64,000 nucleotides of DNA from contig NZ_CP115467.1 of assembly GCF_028462125.1 (NCBI RefSeq), positions 261,661 to 325,660 of the forward strand, read 5' to 3'. Source of the DNA: Leptospira sp. GIMC2001 (GTDB taxonomy: Bacteria > Spirochaetota > Leptospiria > Leptospirales > Leptospiraceae). The notes under the pieces are model-generated. The model was given only the letters and a program-made list of their open reading frames with translations. It did not search any database and was not told the DNA's origin. Made by a program: the position numbers and the translations under genes. How positions within the stretch are numbered: the first letter of the stretch is position 1; each line of letters starts with the position of its first letter. Of this stretch, positions 1 through 7,791 are shown piece by piece.

Positions 1-121
1 TTCCTTGTCGGATACTATTTCCTGTTGGATCGAAAAAAGACTCTGCGAACAAAATGTTCGGATTTACAAGAAATAGTAGGTATATGACTGAAATATAGAT
101 TCGGTAATAGCATCTAATCAT
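1..121 (-). CDS. Start of an exported protein, probably BatC-like (partial)
   Basis: This reading frame is open to the window edge, giving about 40 codons. Its ATG shares one base with the batB stop (TAATG). The translation starts MIRCYYRIYISVIYLLFLV and continues with NPNILFAES, a good signal peptide with a likely cut after FA. The mature start reads FFDPTGNSIRQG. In Bat operons batB is usually followed by TPR proteins (BatC/BatE), and GNSIRQG resembles the entry to such a repeat. The family is inferred from position; only the signal peptide and the coupling to batB are seen directly. Confidence 0.6.
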   Translation of the reverse strand, partial: MIRCYYRIYISVIYLLFLVNPNILFAESFFDPTGNSIRQG

Positions 122-1161
122 TATTGACTTTCCTCCTTTCGATGAATTCGAAACATCAACCATTCTAAAATTGAAATATCGATAAAAAAAAGAAATACTG
201 CGGGGATCAGAAAATAATGTGGTTTTTGATTTCTCAACAATTGTTTGTTCTTCGATAAAGAATTTTTTTCCATGTCTTGAATATCATCAATCAATTTATA
301 GCGAGCACTGCCATCAGTTGTTAGATCGAAATACTTACCTCGATTCTCTCGAGCAATATCTCTTAGATAATCTGGATCTGCGACCGATATTATGATTTGT
401 CCATCACTAGCCGAAGATACCAATCCCCCTTGAGTTGTGACATAACCTCGACTCCCTGTATCGCCATCTTCATAATAGATTGGTGCTCCATCGATCGATC
501 CAAAACCCCACACAACCAAATCAGCGGATATCCGTGGGAGACTCGACTTGGAATGATCCTCGCCATCTGATGCAAGAACGATTATTCTATTTCGCAAAAG
601 TTTCGAGGAATCTATCAATTTCATCGCTTTATCGAAGGCACCATTGATGTCAGATCCTTTGTCACCAACCATATCCACATCCAATCCTCGGACATAGTCT
701 GCAAACGCATTCATATCTGTAGTCAAAGGACAATACAAAAAAGGTGATCCAGCAAAAACTACAATACCGAGTCGATTCCCTTCAAGCTCAGGCAAAAGAG
801 ACAGAAGAGTCTCTTTGAATCGAGCAAGCCTTGTTGGTTTTGCATCCACAGCATTCATTGATAGTGATGAATCAACGAGGAAAAGAACATCTACACCTTC
901 AGAAGATTCTTCTCTTAAGATATTTTCACCGGGAGGGAAAATCAATGCACCAACTAACAATACAACGACTATAAAGTATAAAATAAGTCTAATTATCTTT
1001 ACTCTTGGATCTCCGAATGATATTCTAGATGCAATACTTGGCTTTTTCGAAATTGCTTGCCTAATAATTTTTATATCAAGCATACGATAAACGCCATAAG
1101 CCAGAACAAATACTAACAGCACAGTTGCGACTAGCCACTCAAGGATAGAATCGGAAAGCAT
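121..1161 (-). CDS. batB: BatB, von Willebrand A domain membrane protein
   Basis: A 346-residue membrane-anchored VWA protein. Membrane segments lie near residues 8-27 and 58-76, followed by a VWA domain whose MIDAS motif is DSSLS (D97, S99, S101), and a C-terminal membrane helix (FLIPAVFLFFIDISILEW). BatA and BatB of the Bacteroides aerotolerance locus have this layout and are thought to form a periplasmic metal-binding complex. In Leptospira the Bat genes have been linked to oxidative-stress phenotypes, but their biochemistry is unsettled. The start overlaps batA by 23 nt and has a GGAGG box 8 nt upstream, inside batA. It is the second of two VWA genes in the operon. Confidence 0.88.
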   Translation of the reverse strand: MLSDSILEWLVATVLLVFVLAYGVYRMLDIKIIRQAISKKPSIASRISFGDPRVKIIRLILYFIVVVLLVGALIFPPGENILREESSEGVDVLFLVDSSLSMNAVDAKPTRLARFKETLLSLLPELEGNRLGIVVFAGSPFLYCPLTTDMNAFADYVRGLDVDMVGDKGSDINGAFDKAMKLIDSSKLLRNRIIVLASDGEDHSKSSLPRISADLVVWGFGSIDGAPIYYEDGDTGSRGYVTTQGGLVSSASDGQIIISVADPDYLRDIARENRGKYFDLTTDGSARYKLIDDIQDMEKNSLSKNKQLLRNQKPHYFLIPAVFLFFIDISILEWLMFRIHRKEESQ

Positions 1162-2098
1162 ACATTCTTCCTCCCAAATCTAACATAAACAATAGCATAG
1201 CAAGTATTAGATATTTTTTATAACTTGATTCTATCAATTCTTTTGGTTTGTCAGCTAGAATATCCTTTTCCAGTTGATCAATCTCGAGTAACACTGACTC
1301 CAATTCAGCAGGACTTTCAGCTCGAAAGAATTTCCCACCACTGCGTCTCGAAAGATCGTGGAGAGCTGAGAAATTCACTTCATATTCTCCATCTTCTTTT
1401 CCGATTCCAATAGAATATATTTTTATTCCATAAGCTCTTGCAGTTTCGGAGGATGTTTCGGGATCTATTTTGCCAGTATTGGACACTCCATCCGTAAGCA
1501 GAATGATTACTCTTGATTTTGTTTTGGATGATTTCAATCGATAAGTAGAAAGTAAAATAGCATCGCCAACCGCTGTCCCTTGTTCTTCGATAGTATCTGT
1601 ATCTATCTCACTTAGTATTTCTCGCAAGGCAGATAAGTCACTCGTCAAGGGGGACTGAAGGTAGGCTGCGCCAGCGAATACAACCAAACCTAAACGATCT
1701 GTAGTTCGTTTTTTTATGAATTCGTCGACTAGATCTTTGGAGACTTCTAATCGATTGCGAGGAAGAAAATCTCTAGACTTCACCATCGAACCAGAAATAT
1801 CCAAAGCAAACATAATATCGATGCCCAGTTTATCATTGGGAAGGAACTGGTGCTTACTTCCAGGTCCCGCGGCTGCAAAAACTATAAGGGCAATGATGAG
1901 AAATCTTAAATAGGGAAATAGCTCGCGACAAATTGATTGAAAAGTGAACCCAATTGACTTGGATTCCGTGTGATCCAAGTTCATCTCTTGACGTGGAAAT
2001 GGTTTGAAAAACTGAACGAGGTTTCGTGCATGATAGGCAAGAACCAATAAAATCGGAACAAGTAGAATCAAGATAAAGGGACGTTCGAAATCAGACAT
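1139..2098 (-). CDS. batA: BatA, von Willebrand A domain membrane protein
   Basis: A 319-residue protein with N-terminal membrane segments (residues about 6-22 and 62-78), a VWA domain with a complete MIDAS motif DISGS (D100, S102, S104) and the later conserved Thr/Asp elements (SPLTSD, LLTDGVSNTG), and a C-terminal helix (YLILAMLLFMLDLGG). It is the usual partner of BatB; MoxR ATPases encoded upstream are thought to act on such VWA proteins. It overlaps the upstream exported protein by 8 nt and batB by 23 nt, so translational coupling is likely. Confidence 0.88.
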   Translation of the reverse strand: MSDFERPFILILLVPILLVLAYHARNLVQFFKPFPRQEMNLDHTESKSIGFTFQSICRELFPYLRFLIIALIVFAAAGPGSKHQFLPNDKLGIDIMFALDISGSMVKSRDFLPRNRLEVSKDLVDEFIKKRTTDRLGLVVFAGAAYLQSPLTSDLSALREILSEIDTDTIEEQGTAVGDAILLSTYRLKSSKTKSRVIILLTDGVSNTGKIDPETSSETARAYGIKIYSIGIGKEDGEYEVNFSALHDLSRRSGGKFFRAESPAELESVLLEIDQLEKDILADKPKELIESSYKKYLILAMLLFMLDLGGRMYAFRFYP

Positions 2099-2999
2099 GA
2101 TGAATTCCTGATATCAAATTTGCCCATCGATCCCAAAATTTTTTTGCCTCTTCCTGGGAAAAGGTTTCTAATAAAGGAGTGAACTTGGCGACCAACAAAA
2201 ACCATTTCACTTCCCTCAACTCCTCTTGAGGAATAGAGGAACGATTGAAAATCACTTCCAGCAATTCTGAATCACTCTTCATACTGAGATCTGATTCGAG
2301 GGCAATGGATAATTTCCATTTCAAATACTCTGTCAGAAAGAATGCAAATTGCTTTTTTGAAATTTCTGGATCTTTAAAAAATTTCTGAATCTTCAGATTC
2401 CATTTCTCATCATCAGGAATTGGAGGTCTGGTCTCAATGATGGCATCCAACGGTTGATTCTTCCAATGGCGGTATGCGTAAATGAGTCCGACAAGAATCA
2501 GAAGAAAAAAAAGTGTTAAAAGAATCAGCCGATGCCATAAAAACTTCCCAAATTCGATAGGGGCAATAGCATCTTCTTCTGTGCTGGACTCACCATCTGC
2601 AATGGATGATTTTACCTTTATAGTTTTCTGAGATTCCACCCAAGCATCTGAGTCCGGAAGTTTCCAGCTCACTGGAACATAGAATTCGCCAGAAAGGAAA
2701 TACCTCAGTTGAATGGTTGCCTTACGTTTTTCCAAATCAACAGATAGTATTTCACCAAAACTCATTTCATTATTTTCTGACTGCAATTCTCCAATGGTAG
2801 GCAATGAAACTTCCCAACCATCTTCCCATTGAATTGTGTAGCGAGCGGTATCATAGACTACCACTTCATCTGATTCCAATTTTTCTTCGGGAATCAAATC
2901 TGTTGCCCGCAAAGCGTTGATGCTATAAACAAGTGAGCAAAGAATTGCAAATTTTAGACCAATGCCCATTGAATGAAGAGATCGTTGCCCATTCTTCAT
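2091..2999 (-). CDS. Exported, membrane-anchored protein of the Bat operon (DUF4381-like)
   Basis: About 302 residues from an ATG that overlaps the DUF58 stop (ATGA). A longer frame reaches 3038, but the 2999 start gives a clean signal peptide (FAILCSLVYSINALRA, cut before TDL) and standard coupling. A periplasmic region of about 130 residues follows, then one membrane helix (LILLTLFFLLILVGLIYAY) and a cytoplasmic helical tail. A protein between the DUF58 and batA genes with this topology is common in Bat/MoxR loci (DUF4381-like or a reduced BatD). I recognise the position and topology, not a specific domain, so the family label is tentative. Confidence 0.7.
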   Translation of the reverse strand: MKNGQRSLHSMGIGLKFAILCSLVYSINALRATDLIPEEKLESDEVVVYDTARYTIQWEDGWEVSLPTIGELQSENNEMSFGEILSVDLEKRKATIQLRYFLSGEFYVPVSWKLPDSDAWVESQKTIKVKSSIADGESSTEEDAIAPIEFGKFLWHRLILLTLFFLLILVGLIYAYRHWKNQPLDAIIETRPPIPDDEKWNLKIQKFFKDPEISKKQFAFFLTEYLKWKLSIALESDLSMKSDSELLEVIFNRSSIPQEELREVKWFLLVAKFTPLLETFSQEEAKKFWDRWANLISGIHHV

Positions 3000-3832
3000 A
3001 GACCATCTCCAAATATTCTCAGCAGTTGCCCAACCCAATCACCATCGCTTCGAATTTCATTTAGGTTCCGTCCAAAAAGTTTTTGCAATCTCTCAAGATC
3101 TCTTTCATAAGTAGGAATTGTATCGGTTGCCAGAGAAGATGATTCCGAGTTTTTAAGGGCAAACAAAGTCTGTAATTGGGTTAAATCCTGCGATTCGGAA
3201 TTAATAAAGAGGGCGTTGATTTCATGCCTTCTCGTTACTGGCAGCAATCTATCAGTTTCAGGAAAGTTTGCAAAATCACTAATGATATAAACCAAGTTTC
3301 TCGTCATTGCCCTATCCTGTAAGAATTGAAAGGGCAATGCAAAGTTTGTTGGGTGTACTCCGACTTTCAAGGTTAGAATTTTTTCTTGCAGCAGTTTCGC
3401 TTGGCGAAAGAAATCCACTTTAGACTTGATAGGTTCTTTGATAAATTCCCATCGGTTGGTAAATCCCATAATCTGCACTCGATTGTTCGACTGATTGTGC
3501 AACAGGGCAATGAGAAGAGTCAGCTGAAAACATAAATCCGACTTACGAGAATCTATTAGCATCGAAGTTGAAAGATCCAAAAAAATAATTACAGGAATAT
3601 CACGTTCTTGATAGAATTCCTTGATATGAATTTCGCCAGTTCGTGAAGTTACATTCCAGTCAATTAAGCGAATATCATCACCCGAAATGTAATTTCTCAC
3701 ATCTCGAAATTCCATCCCCCTTCCTTTTTTATGAAAATGCGATCCCCCGTCCCGTCTGCCATGAATCCATTTCCTTGACCGAGCTTCCAATAGTGAAACG
3801 AGTCTGTAAAAGGATGGATTTAGATAGTTCAC
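2996..3832 (-). CDS. DUF58 domain protein
   Basis: A 278-residue DUF58 protein. It has the family signature GRGMEFRDVRNYISGDDIR followed by IDWNVTSRTG, then a VWA-like segment with FLDLSTSM. DUF58 proteins are nearly always encoded next to MoxR ATPases and BatA/B and are thought to be part of the same assembly or chaperone system. The start is GTG, sharing bases with the moxR stop (TAGTG). No membrane helix is evident, so the protein is probably cytoplasmic or peripheral. Confidence 0.88.
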   Translation of the reverse strand: MNYLNPSFYRLVSLLEARSRKWIHGRRDGGSHFHKKGRGMEFRDVRNYISGDDIRLIDWNVTSRTGEIHIKEFYQERDIPVIIFLDLSTSMLIDSRKSDLCFQLTLLIALLHNQSNNRVQIMGFTNRWEFIKEPIKSKVDFFRQAKLLQEKILTLKVGVHPTNFALPFQFLQDRAMTRNLVYIISDFANFPETDRLLPVTRRHEINALFINSESQDLTQLQTLFALKNSESSSLATDTIPTYERDLERLQKLFGRNLNEIRSDGDWVGQLLRIFGDGL

Positions 3833-4830
3833 TACGGAACTCCGATGGTTTCCAAAATTGATTCAATGATATTGTCAACAGATACATCTTCAGCCAATGC
3901 TTCATAATTGAGAAGAATTCTATGGCGAAGGATTTCCTTAGCATAGGCCTGGATATCTTCAGGAATCACAAAATCGCGACCTTCCAAAATTGCCTTAGCC
4001 CGAGCGATTCGTAAAAAGGAAAGACTTGCTCTTGGACTTGCACCATGTCGGATAAACTGAGAAGTCTCCTTGGCAAAACTCGTTTCAGGTCTTGTCTGTC
4101 GGACAATCCTGACAATATACTCTTTGAGCTTTGGATCAATATAAACTGAGTCAGCGAGTCGAGAGATCGCAATTCTATCCTTGCCTTTGAGAATCACGGT
4201 AACTTTTTCTGAACTGCTATGTCCACCTTGCCCATGTTGATCCAGAATCGATATCTCATCTTCTTGGCTTGGATAGCCAACTTGTATTTTTAAAATAAAA
4301 CGATCCATCTGAGCTTCAGGCAATTGATACGTTCCCTCTTGATCAATTGGATTCTGAGTTGCTATAACAAAGAAATTCGGATCCAATTCAAAAGTTTGAT
4401 CACCAATCGAAACAAGTCTTTCTTCCATACATTGCAAAAGAGCCGACTGGACTTTTGCTGGAGCACGATTGATTTCATCTGCAAGCAATACACCTGTGAA
4501 AACAGGTCCTTTCCTTATATCAAAAGTTGCTGTTTTTGGATTAAAAACACTAGTACCTGTTAGATCGGCTGGTAAAAGATCTGGTGTAAATTGTATCCTC
4601 TGAAAAGGAGAATCCATTGATTTGGAGATTGTTTTCGCAAGTAATGTTTTTGCAAGTCCTGGCATTCCTTCAAGCAGAACATGTCCTTGTGAGACCATCG
4701 CAAGCAAAACCGCCTCGACGCTTGCTTGCATTCCTGTGATTTGCTTTTGAATTTCTGTTCGAGCCGAGGCCATTTTCTCCCGGACAAATTGTATCTTGTC
4801 ATCCGGGATTGTGGTTTGCTTTTGCTCCAT
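3832..4830 (-). CDS. MoxR-family AAA+ ATPase
   Basis: A 332-residue AAA+ protein of the MoxR type. Walker A is GMPGLAKT (K61), Walker B is LLADEIN (D118, E119), and sensor 1 is ATQNP. The MoxR stretch EGTYQLPEAQMDRF is present. Family members act as chaperones that activate or load metal into VWA-domain partners; here those would be the DUF58 protein, BatA and BatB encoded directly downstream. The gap to the lipoprotein gene upstream is 3 nt. Confidence 0.93.
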   Translation of the reverse strand: MEQKQTTIPDDKIQFVREKMASARTEIQKQITGMQASVEAVLLAMVSQGHVLLEGMPGLAKTLLAKTISKSMDSPFQRIQFTPDLLPADLTGTSVFNPKTATFDIRKGPVFTGVLLADEINRAPAKVQSALLQCMEERLVSIGDQTFELDPNFFVIATQNPIDQEGTYQLPEAQMDRFILKIQVGYPSQEDEISILDQHGQGGHSSSEKVTVILKGKDRIAISRLADSVYIDPKLKEYIVRIVRQTRPETSFAKETSQFIRHGASPRASLSFLRIARAKAILEGRDFVIPEDIQAYAKEILRHRILLNYEALAEDVSVDNIIESILETIGVP

Positions 4831-4833
4831 TCT

Positions 4834-6150
4834 TTAAGAGCCTCCGCAAGCGTTCGCGGTCATGGTTGCTCTTTCTTTGCCTAACATATAGTATACGGTT
4901 TTACCACCCTCTTTCCAACAGCCATTCTTTCTACCTTGAGCATCACCGCCACCTCGTCCAATTTCTTTGCCATTTTTATCATATTCAATAGCATCTTCAC
5001 TGGATCGGATTTCTAGTCTTTTCTTACCATTGTCATGGTAATAAGTAAAAGGAATATCTGGTTTGTAGCTGTCTTTTAAATCGCCAGTTTTATCATCAAT
5101 GGCAACGATCGAGAAGAAAAATTTACCTTCACCTATCTTTAGGCCAGATCGGTCAAAAACTTCGGCTGATTGAAGCATAACTTCATTCGCCATAATTCCA
5201 CGATATCGAAGTTTACCGTCGTTGTAGTAGTAATTCCATTTGCCATTGCGAACATGTTTTCTTGGACCCTCAGCAAATAATTGTCCATTTGGATAGTATT
5301 CTCTCCATATCCCTACTCTCTCATACTTACTATCTCCAGTTCCGCCATCTTTCGGAGCATAGCTTCCTTCTGATTGAAGTTTCCCATCTGGATAGAAAGT
5401 TTTCCAAGTCCCAACTCTTGCATCGTCGCGGTTCATTCCCATTGAAGAGACAGTTTTACCATCATCATAGAAATTTTTCTCTTCTCCATTCAGTGCACCG
5501 TTCTGATAATTTGACAGCTGTTTAATGGTTCCTTTTCCAAAATGAAAAGTTGTCCAGAGACCATGCTTTTCTCCTTCCTTGTACTGTCCCTTTTCTAGAA
5601 AGTTACCATCTTTTGCTGCTTTCAGGTAATAGGAACCATGCATCTTATCGTCAACATACTCTGTCTCGCTGATAAGTTGCCCATTTTCCCCATAAGTTTT
5701 CATAGTACCTTGGCGCTTGCCATCAGTATAAGGAATCTCAGCAATGATCTTACCTGTTTCCGCGTTAGGTCTTTTCCAAACGCCAACTCGCTTTCCATTT
5801 TCATAGGTTCCGACAAGATCTAAAACATTTTTGAATTTAGGATTTTTCAGATCACCACCATCTTGAAACTGGAGGTATTCTTTCCATTCACCGTGCTTGG
5901 GGAAGGCTTTTATTTTAACGATACCGAGAGTTTCCAATTGCTTGGAGTCACATGGCTTGCCACCGCAATCTGTTAATACGGGTCCTTGACCACGAATCAA
6001 TTTTGTATTGCTAAATCTTTCGATTCGAATATTGGGTGCCTTCATTTCAAAATCAGGAATCCCCTTTTCAGGTTCCTTAGTGTCGCCACCTCCGCACTGA
6101 ATGAGAAATGACATTGTAAGGATCAAAAGGCTTGGGATTTTAAATTTCAT
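4834..6150 (-). CDS. MORN/YwqK-repeat lipoprotein
   Basis: A 438-residue protein. The N-terminus MKFKIPSLLILTMSFLIQC is a lipoprotein signal with the lipid-bearing Cys at position 19, followed by GGGD. Most of the mature part consists of repeats of the form G-x-W-x-x-Y-x-x-G-x-L (for example YYPNGQLFAEG and FYPDGKLQSEG), typical of the MORN_2/YwqK family. The repeats form a long beta structure that probably serves as a surface or periplasmic scaffold. Despite the database name 'YwqK antitoxin', nothing here suggests a toxin. It overlaps the hotdog gene by 4 nt and sits 3 nt before moxR, so it is part of the Bat transcript. Confidence 0.85.
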   Translation of the reverse strand: MKFKIPSLLILTMSFLIQCGGGDTKEPEKGIPDFEMKAPNIRIERFSNTKLIRGQGPVLTDCGGKPCDSKQLETLGIVKIKAFPKHGEWKEYLQFQDGGDLKNPKFKNVLDLVGTYENGKRVGVWKRPNAETGKIIAEIPYTDGKRQGTMKTYGENGQLISETEYVDDKMHGSYYLKAAKDGNFLEKGQYKEGEKHGLWTTFHFGKGTIKQLSNYQNGALNGEEKNFYDDGKTVSSMGMNRDDARVGTWKTFYPDGKLQSEGSYAPKDGGTGDSKYERVGIWREYYPNGQLFAEGPRKHVRNGKWNYYYNDGKLRYRGIMANEVMLQSAEVFDRSGLKIGEGKFFFSIVAIDDKTGDLKDSYKPDIPFTYYHDNGKKRLEIRSSEDAIEYDKNGKEIGRGGGDAQGRKNGCWKEGGKTVYYMLGKERATMTANACGGS

Positions 6151-6701
6151 TTTGGGTTCTCCTGATTGGGTGAGTAATCTCTTATTCGATCAAAGAAATG
6201 GGCTCTTTCTTTTTTGTTCAACTCCAATAATTCATAAGCATCGAAATGTTGTCCACCATCCAATTTTCTTACAAAGAATCGAGGAGGCAAAATATGGAAA
6301 ACACCTTCACCTTTTACATAAGTAATTGATTCGTCGAGTGAAGTAAGACTACATTGTAGATGGATTTTTCTCTTTTCTTTCTGGATCGGCCATGCTCGAG
6401 CAAGCAATTCATTTTCTACCGGAGTCGCCTTTAGAAATTTATAGGACATTGTGTCCGTCATTACAATATAGCCTAGATGGAAGCACAAGGCTCCCATCGT
6501 CTCATCCATCAGAGTTGATATCACTCCACCATGACTAAAGCCAGGAGCTCCATTATAATGTCTTGGAAACTTGTAAGTAAATCTTACTTCACCCGATTTA
6601 TCATCGAATGAAAAATCAGCTTGAAGTCCGTACGGATTGTTCTTACCGCAACCAAAACAAGTGTCATGATGGATTTCATGTCCCAATAAGGATGGTTTCA
6701 T
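6147..6701 (-). CDS. PaaI-like hotdog-fold thioesterase
   Basis: A 184-residue hotdog protein. It has the CFGCGKNNPYGLQ start motif and the PaaI active-site segment FSHGGVISTLMDETMG, where the HGG...D/E residues are catalytic in acyl-CoA thioesterases. The preceding gene encodes a cyclopropane-synthase-like methyltransferase, which suggests a lipid or acyl-CoA role, but the substrate cannot be read from sequence. The gene overlaps the lipoprotein start by 4 nt (ATGA). A second protein with the same CFGCG motif is encoded at 13977-14486. Confidence 0.85.
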   Translation of the reverse strand: MKPSLLGHEIHHDTCFGCGKNNPYGLQADFSFDDKSGEVRFTYKFPRHYNGAPGFSHGGVISTLMDETMGALCFHLGYIVMTDTMSYKFLKATPVENELLARAWPIQKEKRKIHLQCSLTSLDESITYVKGEGVFHILPPRFFVRKLDGGQHFDAYELLELNKKERAHFFDRIRDYSPNQENPK

Positions 6702-6702
6702 T

Positions 6703-7731
6703 TTACCTCTTTTGAAACAAATAATGGCTTACAATCCATTCCTGACCACCATTATATCCCCACAACTCTGCACATGCCATAAAGAAAACTTTCCAATACA
6801 CCCACCATTTAGTGGCATTCTCTTTACCATAGGTATCCTCTAAGATTGGGAAAATTTTATCTCTATGGGTATACATATTTGCAAGCCAAGCTTCACTTGT
6901 TTTCTGATAATGCGTTCCCTCTACAGCCCATTGATTCTCAATCAGAAAATCTTTTTGGAAATACAAGAACAGATCGTTCGAAGGCATCTGACCTCCAGTA
7001 AAGAAATATTTTGCCATCCAATCAGTATCATCTATGACTTCAAAAGGATAAGCATAATCTTTATGGGTAAAAATATGAACAAAAAACTTTCCATTGGGTT
7101 TGAGATATGTTGCAAGTCTAGCGAAGAGAGCTTCATAATTCTTCATATGCTCTAACATTTCAACAGAAATGATTCGATCAAATTTTTTACTGGTTTTAAA
7201 AACATTCATATCTTGGGTAACAATCTCGAGATTCTTCAAACCACGTAACTTTGCTTGTGCGTCAATAAATTGTTTCTGTGTTCTAGAATTGGAAACTCCA
7301 AGTATTTTACACTTTGGGAAATGTTCCGCGACATATAGAGAAACAGAACCCCAACCACATCCAAGATCTAGAACCGTCATCCCGTCTTTGAGTTCCGCTC
7401 TTTCGACTGTTAGCTTAAGCATCACTTCTTCGGATTCATCAAAACTCGTGTTCTCGCTTGGCCAGAAGCCAGAACTGTATTTCATTTTCTTCCCCATAAC
7501 AAAGCGAAAGAAATCACTTGGAACTTCATAATGCTGTTCATTGGCAGCTTCGGTGTGAACAGCTATAGGTGAGTTTTTTAATTCATTCACATATTTAATT
7601 TTATGTGCAAGTTGCTCGCTTGCATTTGCCTTTTTTTCTTGCTTGAGTCTTGTGCTCAAAAGCTGTCTTATCCTCACGCGAATTAACCAATCAGGAAAAA
7701 TATCCTTCTCTAATAGCTCTTCAATCTTCAA
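6703..7731 (-). CDS. Cyclopropane-fatty-acid-synthase-like SAM methyltransferase
   Basis: About 342 residues. Motif I is LDLGCGWGSVSLYVAE, followed by GVSNSRTQKQFI, MLEHMKNYEALFARL and an FVHIFTHKDYAYPFE segment, as in CFA-synthase-like enzymes that act on unsaturated acyl chains or sterol-like lipids. The frame is open to 7800 and would overlap the divergent gene. I prefer the TTG at 7731 because a GGAG lies 8 nt upstream and the overlap disappears. It is the first gene of the minus-strand Bat transcript. The substrate is unknown; a CFA-like lipid methylation is inferred. Confidence 0.82.
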   Translation of the reverse strand: MKIEELLEKDIFPDWLIRVRIRQLLSTRLKQEKKANASEQLAHKIKYVNELKNSPIAVHTEAANEQHYEVPSDFFRFVMGKKMKYSSGFWPSENTSFDESEEVMLKLTVERAELKDGMTVLDLGCGWGSVSLYVAEHFPKCKILGVSNSRTQKQFIDAQAKLRGLKNLEIVTQDMNVFKTSKKFDRIISVEMLEHMKNYEALFARLATYLKPNGKFFVHIFTHKDYAYPFEVIDDTDWMAKYFFTGGQMPSNDLFLYFQKDFLIENQWAVEGTHYQKTSEAWLANMYTHRDKIFPILEDTYGKENATKWWVYWKVFFMACAELWGYNGGQEWIVSHYLFQKR

Positions 7732-7791
7732 AAATTTTATCTCCAATTTTTTTTTTATAGAAATTCTCAAGCCAAAACGAAACTTTAATCC

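Noticed and set aside
3000..3038. Longer N-terminus for the exported Bat-operon protein
   Set aside because: The 13 extra residues would hide the signal peptide; the ATGA-coupled start at 2999 fits better.
4834..6150. YwqK family name suggesting a toxin-antitoxin pair
   Set aside because: The protein is a lipoprotein with MORN-type repeats and no toxin gene is adjacent.
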